From Lachnospiraceae bacterium (GTDB lineage: Bacteria > Bacillota > Clostridia > Lachnospirales > Lachnospiraceae), in assembly GCA_030524525.1 (NCBI GenBank), contig JAUNGI010000015.1:1-48208 (forward strand): DNA of 48,208 nt. Direction: 5' to 3'. Under the pieces are notes generated by a model. That model worked only from the letters and a program-made list of their open reading frames with translations, was not told where the DNA came from and made no database searches. A program made the translations under genes and the position numbers. Positions 17,665 through 25,126 of this stretch are shown piece by piece. Numbering within the stretch: the first letter of the stretch is position 1; each line of letters opens with the position of its first letter.

Positions 17665-18654
17665 TTGCGGAAAAAATATGACGTCGCTGCGATCGGAGAA
17701 TTTTTGATTGATTTCACATATTCAGGAATCAGTGAAAACGGAAGAAAGCTTTTTGAACAGAATCCGGGAGGCGCGCCCGTAAATATGCTGACAACGGTAA
17801 GTCATATGGGCTATAGAACCGCTTTTATCGGTAAGGTCGGAAAAGATATGCACGGGGATTTTCTGAAACAAACGCTGGAAAAAGAAAATATCTGTTCCGA
17901 TTATCTGATTCAGGACGGCAGCGTTTTTACAACACTCGCGTTTGTTGAGATCGATGAGAAGGGGGAGCGCAGCTTCTCTTTCGCAAGAAAGCCCGGAGCG
18001 GATGGCTGCATTTCCTTCGGAGAAATCGACCGGCAGCTCTTGGGCGACTGTAAAATTTTTCATTTCGGCTCTTTGTCTCTGGCGGGTGAACCGGCGCGGA
18101 CGGCAACGATCGAAGCCGTAAAAGCCGCGAAAGAATCCGGCGCGGTGATTTCCTATGATCCCAATTACCGTCCGTCTCTCTGGAAAAACGAAGCGACGGC
18201 AGTCAGAGCGATAAAAAGCATGATGCCCTATGCGGATTTTATGAAAGTTTCCGAGGAGGAAAGTCGGCTGATTACCGGCGAGGCAAACTTGCAGAGGGCG
18301 GCCGATAAAATTTTGGATGCGGGAATCCGACTGGCTGCAATCACGCTGGGCGGTCAGGGCGTTTTCCTTGCCTGCTCCGGCGGGTCGGAGCGGGTTCCGG
18401 CGTATGAGGTAACTCCGGTGGATACGACCGGCGCGGGCGACTCTTTCTGGGGAGGCTTTTTGAGCAAGTATCTGGAATTTGCGCAGCCGCCGCAGAATAT
18501 GGAATGGACGGCATGGAAAAAATGCGCTTTGTACGGCAATGCGGCGGCGAGCCTGTGCGTACAGCGCAGAGGCGGGATTCCGGCGATTCCGACAAAAAAA
18601 GAAACGGATCGTCGTTTGCAGGATCTTGAAAAACAGTATTGGAAGGATATCTGA
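17665..18654 (+). CDS. scrK: Fructokinase, PfkB/ribokinase family
   Basis: The 329-residue kinase should phosphorylate the fructose released by GH32. PfkB features are the N-terminal NPGGAPVNMLTTVSHMGYRT and the C-terminal DTTGAGDSFWGGFLSKYLEF with the catalytic Asp of GAGD. AAGGAGG (17650-17656) sits eight bases before a TTG codon at 17665, which is taken as the start. An in-frame ATG at 17641 would add eight residues but has no ribosome-binding site. It is the last gene of the operon and is followed by a long GC-rich hairpin. Sugar specificity rests on context. Confidence 0.9.
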   Translation: MRKKYDVAAIGEFLIDFTYSGISENGRKLFEQNPGGAPVNMLTTVSHMGYRTAFIGKVGKDMHGDFLKQTLEKENICSDYLIQDGSVFTTLAFVEIDEKGERSFSFARKPGADGCISFGEIDRQLLGDCKIFHFGSLSLAGEPARTATIEAVKAAKESGAVISYDPNYRPSLWKNEATAVRAIKSMMPYADFMKVSEEESRLITGEANLQRAADKILDAGIRLAAITLGGQGVFLACSGGSERVPAYEVTPVDTTGAGDSFWGGFLSKYLEFAQPPQNMEWTAWKKCALYGNAAASLCVQRRGGIPAIPTKKETDRRLQDLEKQYWKDI

Positions 18655-18658
18655 AACG

Positions 18659-18700
18659 ATCCCTCCGGGGGCGGAACGCAAGCTGCGGCCCCGGAGGGAT
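18659..18700 (+). terminator. GC-rich hairpin ending the fructoside operon
   Basis: A perfect 12-bp stem (ATCCCTCCGGGG with CCCCGGAGGGAT) and an 18-base loop start just after the fructokinase stop. The T tract is weak (a TTTT nine bases on), so it may stabilise the 3' end rather than terminate cleanly. Confidence 0.65.
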
Positions 18701-18993
18701 AGCGCATTTTATCCGCCTGCCGTTCCGCCCTGCCCGCAGTTCCGCTGCAGGTATTTGGCGGGGCTACCGTTCGCTTCTGTCCCTGCCGTTAGTCGGAAGC
18801 AGTTTAGAAAACAGTTTTTTCCGAGGTGAGCAAACGGTTCGATGCAGAGCGTTTTCCGGAAATGACGGTATCTGTCCAAAAAAGTATTATCGTATTAGCA
18901 TCGAGGATTATATCAGTAGAATAATCCCCTGTAATCGTATTAAATCATAAGGAGACATAATGTCAATACGAAATCGCGCAAAGGAGTGTTCTC
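18701..18993. other. Intergenic region upstream of the GH13-GH74 unit
   Basis: It holds an operator-like half-site (18832-18844), a direct repeat of ATCGTATTA (18889-18897 and 18934-18942) and a possible small leader frame (18960-19028). No strong -35/-10 pair was found; TTATCG with a 16-base spacer and TATATC (18909-18914) is the best weak candidate. Confidence 0.5.
18832..18844 (+). promoter_or_regulatory. Possible second binding site for the LacI-family repressor
   Basis: AAACGGTTCGATG differs at one base from the operator arm AACCGGTTCGATG at 14538-14550 and lies in the regulatory region of the GH13 gene. It is a half-site without a palindromic partner. Confidence 0.35.
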
Positions 18994-19028
18994 ATGGCAA
19001 AATGGCTGGACAACGCAATTTTCTATGA
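18960..19028 (+). CDS. Possible 22-residue leader ORF overlapping the GH13 start
   Basis: AAGGAG (18949-18954) precedes an ATG by five bases. The frame runs for 22 codons and ends inside the GH13 gene in another frame. It could couple or attenuate translation of GH13, or be chance. The GH13 gene has its own AAAGGAG site. Confidence 0.2.
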   Translation: MSIRNRAKECSHGKMAGQRNFL

Positions 19029-20538
19029 AATTTATCCGCAGTCGTTCAAGGACACGAACGGCGACGGGATCGGCGATCTCAACGGCATCGTCGAAAAGCT
19101 GGATTACATTAAGGAGCTTGGCTGCAACGCCCTCTGGCTGAATCCGTGCTTTGCTTCGCCGTTCGGGGATGCGGGCTACGACGTGTCGGATTACTATTCG
19201 GTCGCGCCGCGCTACGGAACGAACGAGGATCTGAAACGCCTGTTTGAGGAGGCGCACGGACGGGGGATGCACGTTCTGCTCGACCTCGTGCCGGGGCATA
19301 CCTCGGTGGAGCATCCGTGGTTCCGGGAGTCGATGAAGGCGGAGAAAAATCCGTACACCGACCGCTACGTCTGGACGGACAGCATTTGGGAGGAGCCGCA
19401 GGGCATGGGCTGTCTGCGCGGCATTTCCGACCGCGACGGCGCGTGCGCGGTCAACTTCTTTTCGCATCAGCCGGCGCTGAATTACGGCTTTTACCGGCCC
19501 GACCCGGAAAAGAAGTGGCAGCAGCCGACGGACGCGGAGGGACCGCAGGCGACCCTTGCGGAGCTGAAAAACATTATGCGCTTCTGGCTCGGTATGGGCT
19601 GCGACGGCTTTCGGGTCGATATGGCGGGTTCCCTCGTCAAGCACGACGAGGAGGGCAAAGGAACCATTCGTCTGTGGCAGAATGTGCGCGAGTTTCTTGA
19701 CCGGGAGTTCCCGGAGGCGGCGATGGTCTCCGAATGGGGCGAGCCGGACAAATCCCTGCAGGGCGGCTTCCATATGGATTTCCTGCTGCATTTCGGGCCG
19801 TCCCACTATAACGATCTGTTCCGCTGCGAGGAACCGTATTTTTCCGGCAGAGGAAAGGGCGACGTTTCCGAATTTGTCCGCAAATACATGGAAAATTACG
19901 AGAGGTCGGAGCGGAAGGGGCTGATCTGCATCCCCTCCGGCAATCACGACATGGATCGGCTTGCCCGTGGTCTTCACGGTGACGAGCTGAAGATCGCCTT
20001 TGCGTTTCTGCTCTCGATGCCGGGCGCGCCGTTCCTCTATTACGGGGACGAGATCGGTATGAACTATGTCGAGGATCTCGTGTCGGTGGAGGGCGGCTAC
20101 GGCAGAACCGGTTCGCGCTCGCCGATGCAGTGGGACGGCAGTACGAACGCAGGCTTCAGCGCCGCGCCCGCCGAGCGGCTCTACATTCCGCTCGATCCGC
20201 GCGCCGATCGTCCCAACGTCCGAGCGCAGCTCGCCGACGAAAGCTCGCTTTATCACGAGATCAGGCGGCTGATCGGCATCCGGCAGTCCCACGCCGCGCT
20301 GCAAAGCAAGGGGGAGATCGAGTTCGTCTATGCCGAGAAGAACGCCTATCCCTTCGCTTATCTGCGAAGCGCCGGAGACGAAAAGATCCTTGTCGTGCTG
20401 AATCCGTCCGAACGGGAGGCTTCCTTTGCCTGCGCCCTCGAACCGAAGGAGCGCCTGTACGTTTTCGGAAAGGAAATTGCCGCCGCGGACGGCAGAATAA
20501 TCGCCGCGCCCTGCTCGGCGGGATATTATAAACTTTAG
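18994..20538 (+). CDS. GH13 alpha-glucosidase/amylase-family enzyme, cytoplasmic
   Basis: The 514-residue protein is a GH13 (beta/alpha)8-barrel enzyme acting on alpha-glucosidic bonds. The catalytic residues are the nucleophile Asp209 in GFRVDMAGS, acid/base Glu247 in VSEWGEP and Asp319 in SGNHDMDR. The N-terminal block AIFYEIYPQSFKDTNGDGIG and the DVSDYYSVAPRYGT segment are typical of oligosaccharide-acting members. It lacks a signal peptide. A GH74-type secreted protein follows after nine bases, so the pair may process imported oligosaccharides, although GH74 itself targets beta-glucans. Exact specificity (alpha-glucosidase, sucrose or trehalose hydrolase) cannot be set from sequence. Confidence 0.88.
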   Translation: MAKWLDNAIFYEIYPQSFKDTNGDGIGDLNGIVEKLDYIKELGCNALWLNPCFASPFGDAGYDVSDYYSVAPRYGTNEDLKRLFEEAHGRGMHVLLDLVPGHTSVEHPWFRESMKAEKNPYTDRYVWTDSIWEEPQGMGCLRGISDRDGACAVNFFSHQPALNYGFYRPDPEKKWQQPTDAEGPQATLAELKNIMRFWLGMGCDGFRVDMAGSLVKHDEEGKGTIRLWQNVREFLDREFPEAAMVSEWGEPDKSLQGGFHMDFLLHFGPSHYNDLFRCEEPYFSGRGKGDVSEFVRKYMENYERSERKGLICIPSGNHDMDRLARGLHGDELKIAFAFLLSMPGAPFLYYGDEIGMNYVEDLVSVEGGYGRTGSRSPMQWDGSTNAGFSAAPAERLYIPLDPRADRPNVRAQLADESSLYHEIRRLIGIRQSHAALQSKGEIEFVYAEKNAYPFAYLRSAGDEKILVVLNPSEREASFACALEPKERLYVFGKEIAAADGRIIAAPCSAGYYKL

Positions 20539-20547
20539 GAGGCAACT

Positions 20548-22800
20548 ATGAAACGATCAATTTCCCGCGTATTGTCCCTCGCTCTGGCGCTTGCGCTCTG
20601 CGTCGGCATGACCGCATGTAAAAATGAGGAGAAAAACGAACCCGCCGGCGGGGAGAACGCCGCTTCGGCGACGGGGACGCCGGCGGCGACGCCCACCGAA
20701 GCGGCAGGAGAGCTTACGCCCGACGGAAGCGCCGACTGGACCTTCGGGCAGGTGGCCATGGGCGGCGGCGGTTTTGTTTCGGGCGTTTTTGCAACGTCGG
20801 AGCAGGATCTGTTCTATGCGCGCACCGACGTGGGCGGCGCATACCGCTGGGACAACGACGCGCAGCAGTGGGTCTGCCTGAGCTACGGCATCAGCGCGGA
20901 GGACAAGGGACTTTACGGCATCGACGGTCTGGCGGTGGACCCGAATGCGCCCAACCGTATTTTCCTGCTTGCGGGAACCGAATATTTTAGCAACGGCAAA
21001 ACCGCCGTGATGTATTCGGAGGACTACGGCGAAAGCTTTGAGACGGTCGTTGTGACCGATCTGATCAAGGTTCACGGCAACGGCTACGGCAGACAGAACG
21101 GCGAGCGGATCGCCGTTGACCCGAACGACGGAAATATCATCCTTGCGGGCGGCAGAACCGGCGGACTCATTAAGAGCACGGACGGCGGAAAGACGTGGGC
21201 AGCGGTCGATTCGTTCGCCGTCAAGAGCACCGAAAACGGCAACGGCATCAACGGGATCGTATTCGACGCGGCTTCCGGCACGAGCGGCAGCGCCACGCCG
21301 AGGATCTACGTTACGGTTTCGCAGAAGGGCGCGGAGAACGTCTTTGTGTCCGAGGACGGGGGCGCGAGCTGGAATGCGGTCGCGGGGCTTCCCACCGAGA
21401 ACATGCCGCAGCGCATCAAAGCCGACGCGCAGGGAAACCTGTACATAACCTACGGCGCTTCGGAGGGACCTTCCACCACCGGAGGCGGCGGAATTTACCG
21501 CATCAACGCTTCCGATAAGAGCATCGACGATATTTCCCCTGCCGATAAATGCTTCGGCGACGTTGTGATCGACGCGGAAAACCCGCAGCGGCTCGTCTGC
21601 TGCACCGAAAGCGTTTGGAGCAGTCAGCCGAACGGCTCTTGGGGAGACGAATTTTACACCTCCACCGACGGCGGGGCGACTTGGAAATGCATCAACGGAA
21701 GCATGAAAATGAACAACGGCGGCGTCGAGTGGGTGACGGGCTATGCCATGCACTGGTGCGGTTCGATGGCGATGGACCCGTTCTGCGCCGATACGGTCAT
21801 GGTCGTTTCCGGCAACGGTATTTTCCGCTGCGACAATATCTGGGCGGACGCTCCGGAATTTACGTTCTTCGTGCGCGGGCTGGAGGAAACCGTTCCGCTT
21901 GGCTGCATCAGCATTCCGGGCGGCACGCTCTTTACCGCCATCGGCGACTACGACGGATTTGACAATACCGACGTGACCGAATACGGCAGACTGCATACGA
22001 CCACCATCGGAACGACCACGTCGATCGCCGTTGCGGGGCAGAATCCGGACGTCCGCGTCAAGGTCGGCGGCAACGCCACCTCCCAGAAGCTGCTTTACTC
22101 CGAGGACGGCGGCGCAAGCTGGACCTATATCAACACGCGTCCCGATCCGAATGTCGCCGCATACGAGGGCTCCGTGGCGGTAACGGCGGACGGCAAAAAC
22201 ATTATTTGGAGCACGTCCGAATATATGGGCGCTTATGTGACCTCCGACCGGGGACAGACTTGGGAAAAGGCGGAGGGTCTGCGGGGCGGCTATTACCTTG
22301 TCGCCGATACGGTCAATCCCGATTATGTCTACGCAAGCGGTCAGAACGGCCTTCTGGTCAGCAGCGACGGCGGCAAGACCTTTTCCGGTACCATGATGAA
22401 AAGCGAGCTTACGCGAAAAATCACGGTGTCCTACGGAAACGAGGGCGTGGTTTACATTCCCTGCGGCTACGGCGGACTGTTTCTTACGAAGGATCACGGT
22501 CAGACGTTTACCCGGCTCGACACGCTGACCTCCTGCGAAGCCGTAGGCTTGGGCAGGGGAAAGACCGACGACGCGCCGCAGGTCCTCTACATCTGGGGCA
22601 AGCCGGGCGAGAACGATCCGGAGGGCATTTACATGTCCGAGGACGAGGGCGCAACGTGGACGCGCATCAACAACGAGGACAATCAGTTCGGCGGCCCGGG
22701 CAACGGGAATTTCTTGGTCGGCGACTATAACGTTTACGGACGCTGCTATTTGGCGACGACGGGTCTGGGCTTGGTTTACTGCGATAAGACCACAAAATAA
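20548..22800 (+). CDS. GH74-type xyloglucanase-like lipoprotein with Asp-box repeats
   Basis: The 750-residue protein has a lipoprotein signal (LALALALCVGMTAC) and an Ala/Thr/Pro linker, then a domain that opens like GH74 enzymes (MGGGGFVSGVFATSEQD, YARTDVGGAYRWD with candidate catalytic Asp94). Many Asp-box/BNR units follow (SEDYGESFE, STDGGKTWA, SEDGGASWN, STDGGATWK, SSDGGKTFS, TKDHGQTFT, SEDEGATWT), as expected for the two seven-bladed propellers of GH74. It should cut xyloglucan or related beta-glucans at the cell surface. AGGAGG precedes the ATG. It is cotranscribed with GH13 upstream and the small DUF3783 gene downstream. A non-catalytic Asp-box protein is the alternative. Confidence 0.85.
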   Translation: MKRSISRVLSLALALALCVGMTACKNEEKNEPAGGENAASATGTPAATPTEAAGELTPDGSADWTFGQVAMGGGGFVSGVFATSEQDLFYARTDVGGAYRWDNDAQQWVCLSYGISAEDKGLYGIDGLAVDPNAPNRIFLLAGTEYFSNGKTAVMYSEDYGESFETVVVTDLIKVHGNGYGRQNGERIAVDPNDGNIILAGGRTGGLIKSTDGGKTWAAVDSFAVKSTENGNGINGIVFDAASGTSGSATPRIYVTVSQKGAENVFVSEDGGASWNAVAGLPTENMPQRIKADAQGNLYITYGASEGPSTTGGGGIYRINASDKSIDDISPADKCFGDVVIDAENPQRLVCCTESVWSSQPNGSWGDEFYTSTDGGATWKCINGSMKMNNGGVEWVTGYAMHWCGSMAMDPFCADTVMVVSGNGIFRCDNIWADAPEFTFFVRGLEETVPLGCISIPGGTLFTAIGDYDGFDNTDVTEYGRLHTTTIGTTTSIAVAGQNPDVRVKVGGNATSQKLLYSEDGGASWTYINTRPDPNVAAYEGSVAVTADGKNIIWSTSEYMGAYVTSDRGQTWEKAEGLRGGYYLVADTVNPDYVYASGQNGLLVSSDGGKTFSGTMMKSELTRKITVSYGNEGVVYIPCGYGGLFLTKDHGQTFTRLDTLTSCEAVGLGRGKTDDAPQVLYIWGKPGENDPEGIYMSEDEGATWTRINNEDNQFGGPGNGNFLVGDYNVYGRCYLATTGLGLVYCDKTTK

Positions 22801-22821
22801 AAGGAAAATATGGAGGGAAAT

Positions 22822-23220
22822 ATGCCGCAGAAACCGACCGTTCTTCTGTCCGTGAAGAACAAAGCAAAGGAGGAGCAGATCGCCGGGCTGTGCCGCCGTC
22901 TGGGTTTTCAATGGAAGCGGGTGGACGCCCGCGACCGGAGCCGGACGCTGGGTGAGCTGGCGGGGATCGCGGGATTTTCGTCGGCTGCCGGGACACAGAA
23001 CGCGCCGCTCTCCCCTCTGCTTGCGCCGCTGCCGGAGCTTTTGCTCTTTTCGGGCGTTTCCGACGAGGCGCTCGACCGCTTTCTGGCGGCTTACCGGCAG
23101 GAAGGGATCGCGCCGGTGGCGCTCAAGGCGGTGCTGACGCCGGCAAACGTCCGGTGGACGCTGGAGGCGCTGCTGGCGGAGCTGTACCGAGAACGCGCTG
23201 AGATGGAAAAGCAGCAGTAG
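22822..23220 (+). CDS. DUF3783-family protein
   Basis: This 132-residue soluble protein resembles DUF3783 proteins, found mainly in clostridia and of unknown function. The N-terminal strand PTVLLSVKNKAKEEQIAGLC is followed by a helix-strand pattern with a PELLLFSGVSDEALDRFLAA segment, and a C-terminal stretch VALKAVLTPANVRWTLEALL matching the family's typical end. GGAGGG sits four bases before the ATG at 22822; an upstream ATG at 22810 overlaps that site. It lies 21 bases after the GH74 gene and is probably read from the same message, although a functional link is not evident. Confidence 0.75.
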   Translation: MPQKPTVLLSVKNKAKEEQIAGLCRRLGFQWKRVDARDRSRTLGELAGIAGFSSAAGTQNAPLSPLLAPLPELLLFSGVSDEALDRFLAAYRQEGIAPVALKAVLTPANVRWTLEALLAELYRERAEMEKQQ

Positions 23221-23231
23221 GGAACGCAGCC

Positions 23232-23289
23232 TCTTAATAAATTCTTAAACTTTCGCTTGCTTGTATCTTAATTTTTGCAAGATTACAAT
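23232..23289 (+). promoter_or_regulatory. Promoter with three TCTTAA repeats (candidate OmpR-type regulator site)
   Basis: TCTTAA occurs at 23232, 23243 and 23266, spaced by 11 and 23 bases, close to one and two helical turns. A TTGTAT (23261-23266), 17-base spacer and TACAAT (23284-23289) promoter overlaps the third copy. Direct repeats in this phase next to a -35 box are typical of OmpR/PhoB-type activator sites, and such a regulator is encoded in the downstream operon. Confidence 0.65.
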
Positions 23290-23317
23290 GAGAGTAAAGA
23301 ATTTCAGGAGGTTTCCC

Positions 23318-24418
23318 ATGAAGAAAATTTTCATTGCTTTCTTGCTGGTCGTAACGCAGCTTTGTTCTCTGGCGGCGGCAGGCGGACTTCTGAGAAAAAG
23401 AAACGAACGGGTGTACGCCTATTTTGAGGAGCTGGAGCCGCTTGGCGACCGGCAGCCGTTTCTCTGGGAGGAGGAAAAGGAAGCCTATGAGCTTGTCTGT
23501 TCCGAAGACGAATGCCGCATTTTGCAGCTGACCGATCTGCACATCGGCGGGTCGGAGGCGACGGAGCGGGAGGATCTGCTCGCTTTTGGGGCTATGTATC
23601 GCCTGATCCGGCATTCGCAGCCCGATCTGATCGTCGTGACCGGAGATCTGGTCTATACGAAGCAATCCAAGACGCATTCCGACGACAACGCAAACGCGTT
23701 TACGCTGCTCTGCGCGTTTTTTGAGCGCGTGGGCATCCCGTGGACGTATACGCTCGGCAATCACGATACGGAAGGAACGGCGGACGCCGAGGAGCTGCTG
23801 GAGATCTCCGCAGGCTATGAAATGTGCCTTTCGCAGCAGGCGGAACCGGTCGGAGGGCGCTGCAATCTTTGGATCCGACTGTGCGACTCGCAAGGAGAGC
23901 TGTTTGAGTCGCTGTATCTGCTCGATTCCGGCGACTACGAGGCGGACGGCTACGGCCGCGTCAGCGAAGAGCAGCTGCAATGGTATGAGGAAAAGGTGCG
24001 CGAGGCACAGGCGGAGGCGGGAGCGCAGACGGATTCCATGCTGTTTTTTCACATTCCGTTTTATGAATGGGATTGGCTTGCCGAACAGTACCGCAGAGGC
24101 AGCGGGAGCGTAAACTATTATTACGGACGGATCGGCGAGACCGGCGGCGTTTTGAACTGCTCTGCAAAGAGCAGCGGAATGCTGGAACGGATCCTGCGGC
24201 TCGGAAGCACGTCTGCGGTCTTTGTGGGACACGATCATCTGAACGACCTTTCGCTGGAATATGAGGGCGTCCGGTTTACCTACGGAAAATCCATTGACTT
24301 TCTGGCGTATCGGAACATCGAGGATTACACCTACCAAAGAGGGGCGACGCTGATCGCCGTTTCGGCGGACGGAAGCCGGGAGATTGTGCCGATCGTGCTG
24401 GAGGAGATCGGCGGATAA
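23318..24418 (+). CDS. Exported or membrane-anchored calcineurin-like metallophosphoesterase
   Basis: The 366-residue protein begins with a hydrophobic segment (IFIAFLLVVTQLCSLAAAGG) serving as signal or anchor, and then carries all motifs of the calcineurin-like phosphoesterase fold: DLHIG (Asp73, His75), VVTGDLVY, TLGNHD, FFHIPFYE and VGHDHLND. It should bind two metal ions and hydrolyse phosphate esters outside the membrane; the substrate is unknown. AGGAGG six bases upstream fixes the start at 23318. The response regulator gene follows after 15 bases. The place at the head of a two-component/LrgAB unit suggests an envelope role. Confidence 0.88.
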   Translation: MKKIFIAFLLVVTQLCSLAAAGGLLRKRNERVYAYFEELEPLGDRQPFLWEEEKEAYELVCSEDECRILQLTDLHIGGSEATEREDLLAFGAMYRLIRHSQPDLIVVTGDLVYTKQSKTHSDDNANAFTLLCAFFERVGIPWTYTLGNHDTEGTADAEELLEISAGYEMCLSQQAEPVGGRCNLWIRLCDSQGELFESLYLLDSGDYEADGYGRVSEEQLQWYEEKVREAQAEAGAQTDSMLFFHIPFYEWDWLAEQYRRGSGSVNYYYGRIGETGGVLNCSAKSSGMLERILRLGSTSAVFVGHDHLNDLSLEYEGVRFTYGKSIDFLAYRNIEDYTYQRGATLIAVSADGSREIVPIVLEEIGG

Positions 24419-24433
24419 AGGGGGAGAGGAAGC

Positions 24434-25126
24434 ATGGCGAATATTTTGGTTTGCGACGACGAGGCGGATATCGTCAATGCGGTGCGCATCTATCTGGAGG
24501 CGGACGGAAACCGGGTGGTCACGGCGTCGGACGGCGCGGAGGCGGTTGCGTGTCTGCAAAAAGAAGACGTACAGCTTGTCGTTATGGACGTTATGATGCC
24601 GGTCATGGACGGCGTGCAGGCGCTTGTAAAGATTCGGGAATTCAGCAATGTGCCGGTTATTCTGCTGACCGCAAAGTCGGAGGATGCGGACAAGGTGCTG
24701 GGGCTCGATCTGGGCGCCGACGATTATGTGACCAAACCGTTTACGCCGCTTGAGCTGCTTGCCCGCGTGCGCTCGCAGCTTCGGCGGTATATGCGTCTTG
24801 GCAGCGCCGCTCCCGCGCCCGAGGGTTTGACGGTGGGCGAACTCTGTCTGAACGACGAGACGAAGCAGGTCACGGTTTCCGGAGAGCCGGTGCATCTGAC
24901 GCCCACGGAATATGCCATTCTGAAGCTTTTGATGGAGCATCCGGGCAGGGTATATTCGAGCCGGGCGATATATTCGGGCATCTGGAAGGAGTCCGTGCAG
25001 GGAAACGAGAACAGCGTGGCGGTACATATCCGGCATCTTCGCGAGAAGCTGGAAATTGACCCCACGTCGCCTCGTTATATTCAGGTTGTCTGGGGACAGG
25101 GCTATCGGCTGGGAGAAGGAATATGA
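24434..25126 (+). CDS. OmpR-family response regulator
   Basis: The 230-residue protein has a receiver domain (ILVCDDEADIVNAVRIYL, phosphoacceptor Asp52 in VVMDVMMPVMDG, switch segment ILLTAKSEDADKVLGLDLGA, Lys in DYVTKPF) and a C-terminal winged helix (VHLTPTEYAILKLLMEHPG, SVAVHIRHLREKLE, IQVVWGQGYRLGEG). It overlaps the next gene, its kinase partner, by four bases (ATGA), which means translational coupling. The TCTTAA repeats upstream of the operon are its most likely target, giving autoregulation. It resembles VanR-type regulators, but no resistance genes are nearby. Confidence 0.95.
   Translation: MANILVCDDEADIVNAVRIYLEADGNRVVTASDGAEAVACLQKEDVQLVVMDVMMPVMDGVQALVKIREFSNVPVILLTAKSEDADKVLGLDLGADDYVTKPFTPLELLARVRSQLRRYMRLGSAAPAPEGLTVGELCLNDETKQVTVSGEPVHLTPTEYAILKLLMEHPGRVYSSRAIYSGIWKESVQGNENSVAVHIRHLREKLEIDPTSPRYIQVVWGQGYRLGEGI

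Noticed and set aside
21751-21760. A further CGGTTCGATG match to the LacI operator core
   Set aside because: It lies inside the GH74 coding sequence at Gly-Ser-Met codons, lacks a palindrome and is best explained by coding bias.
20557-22911. A 784-codon open frame on the minus strand
   Set aside because: It is a shadow of the GH74-type gene, with no ribosome-binding site or domain; the plus strand has a signal peptide and Asp boxes.
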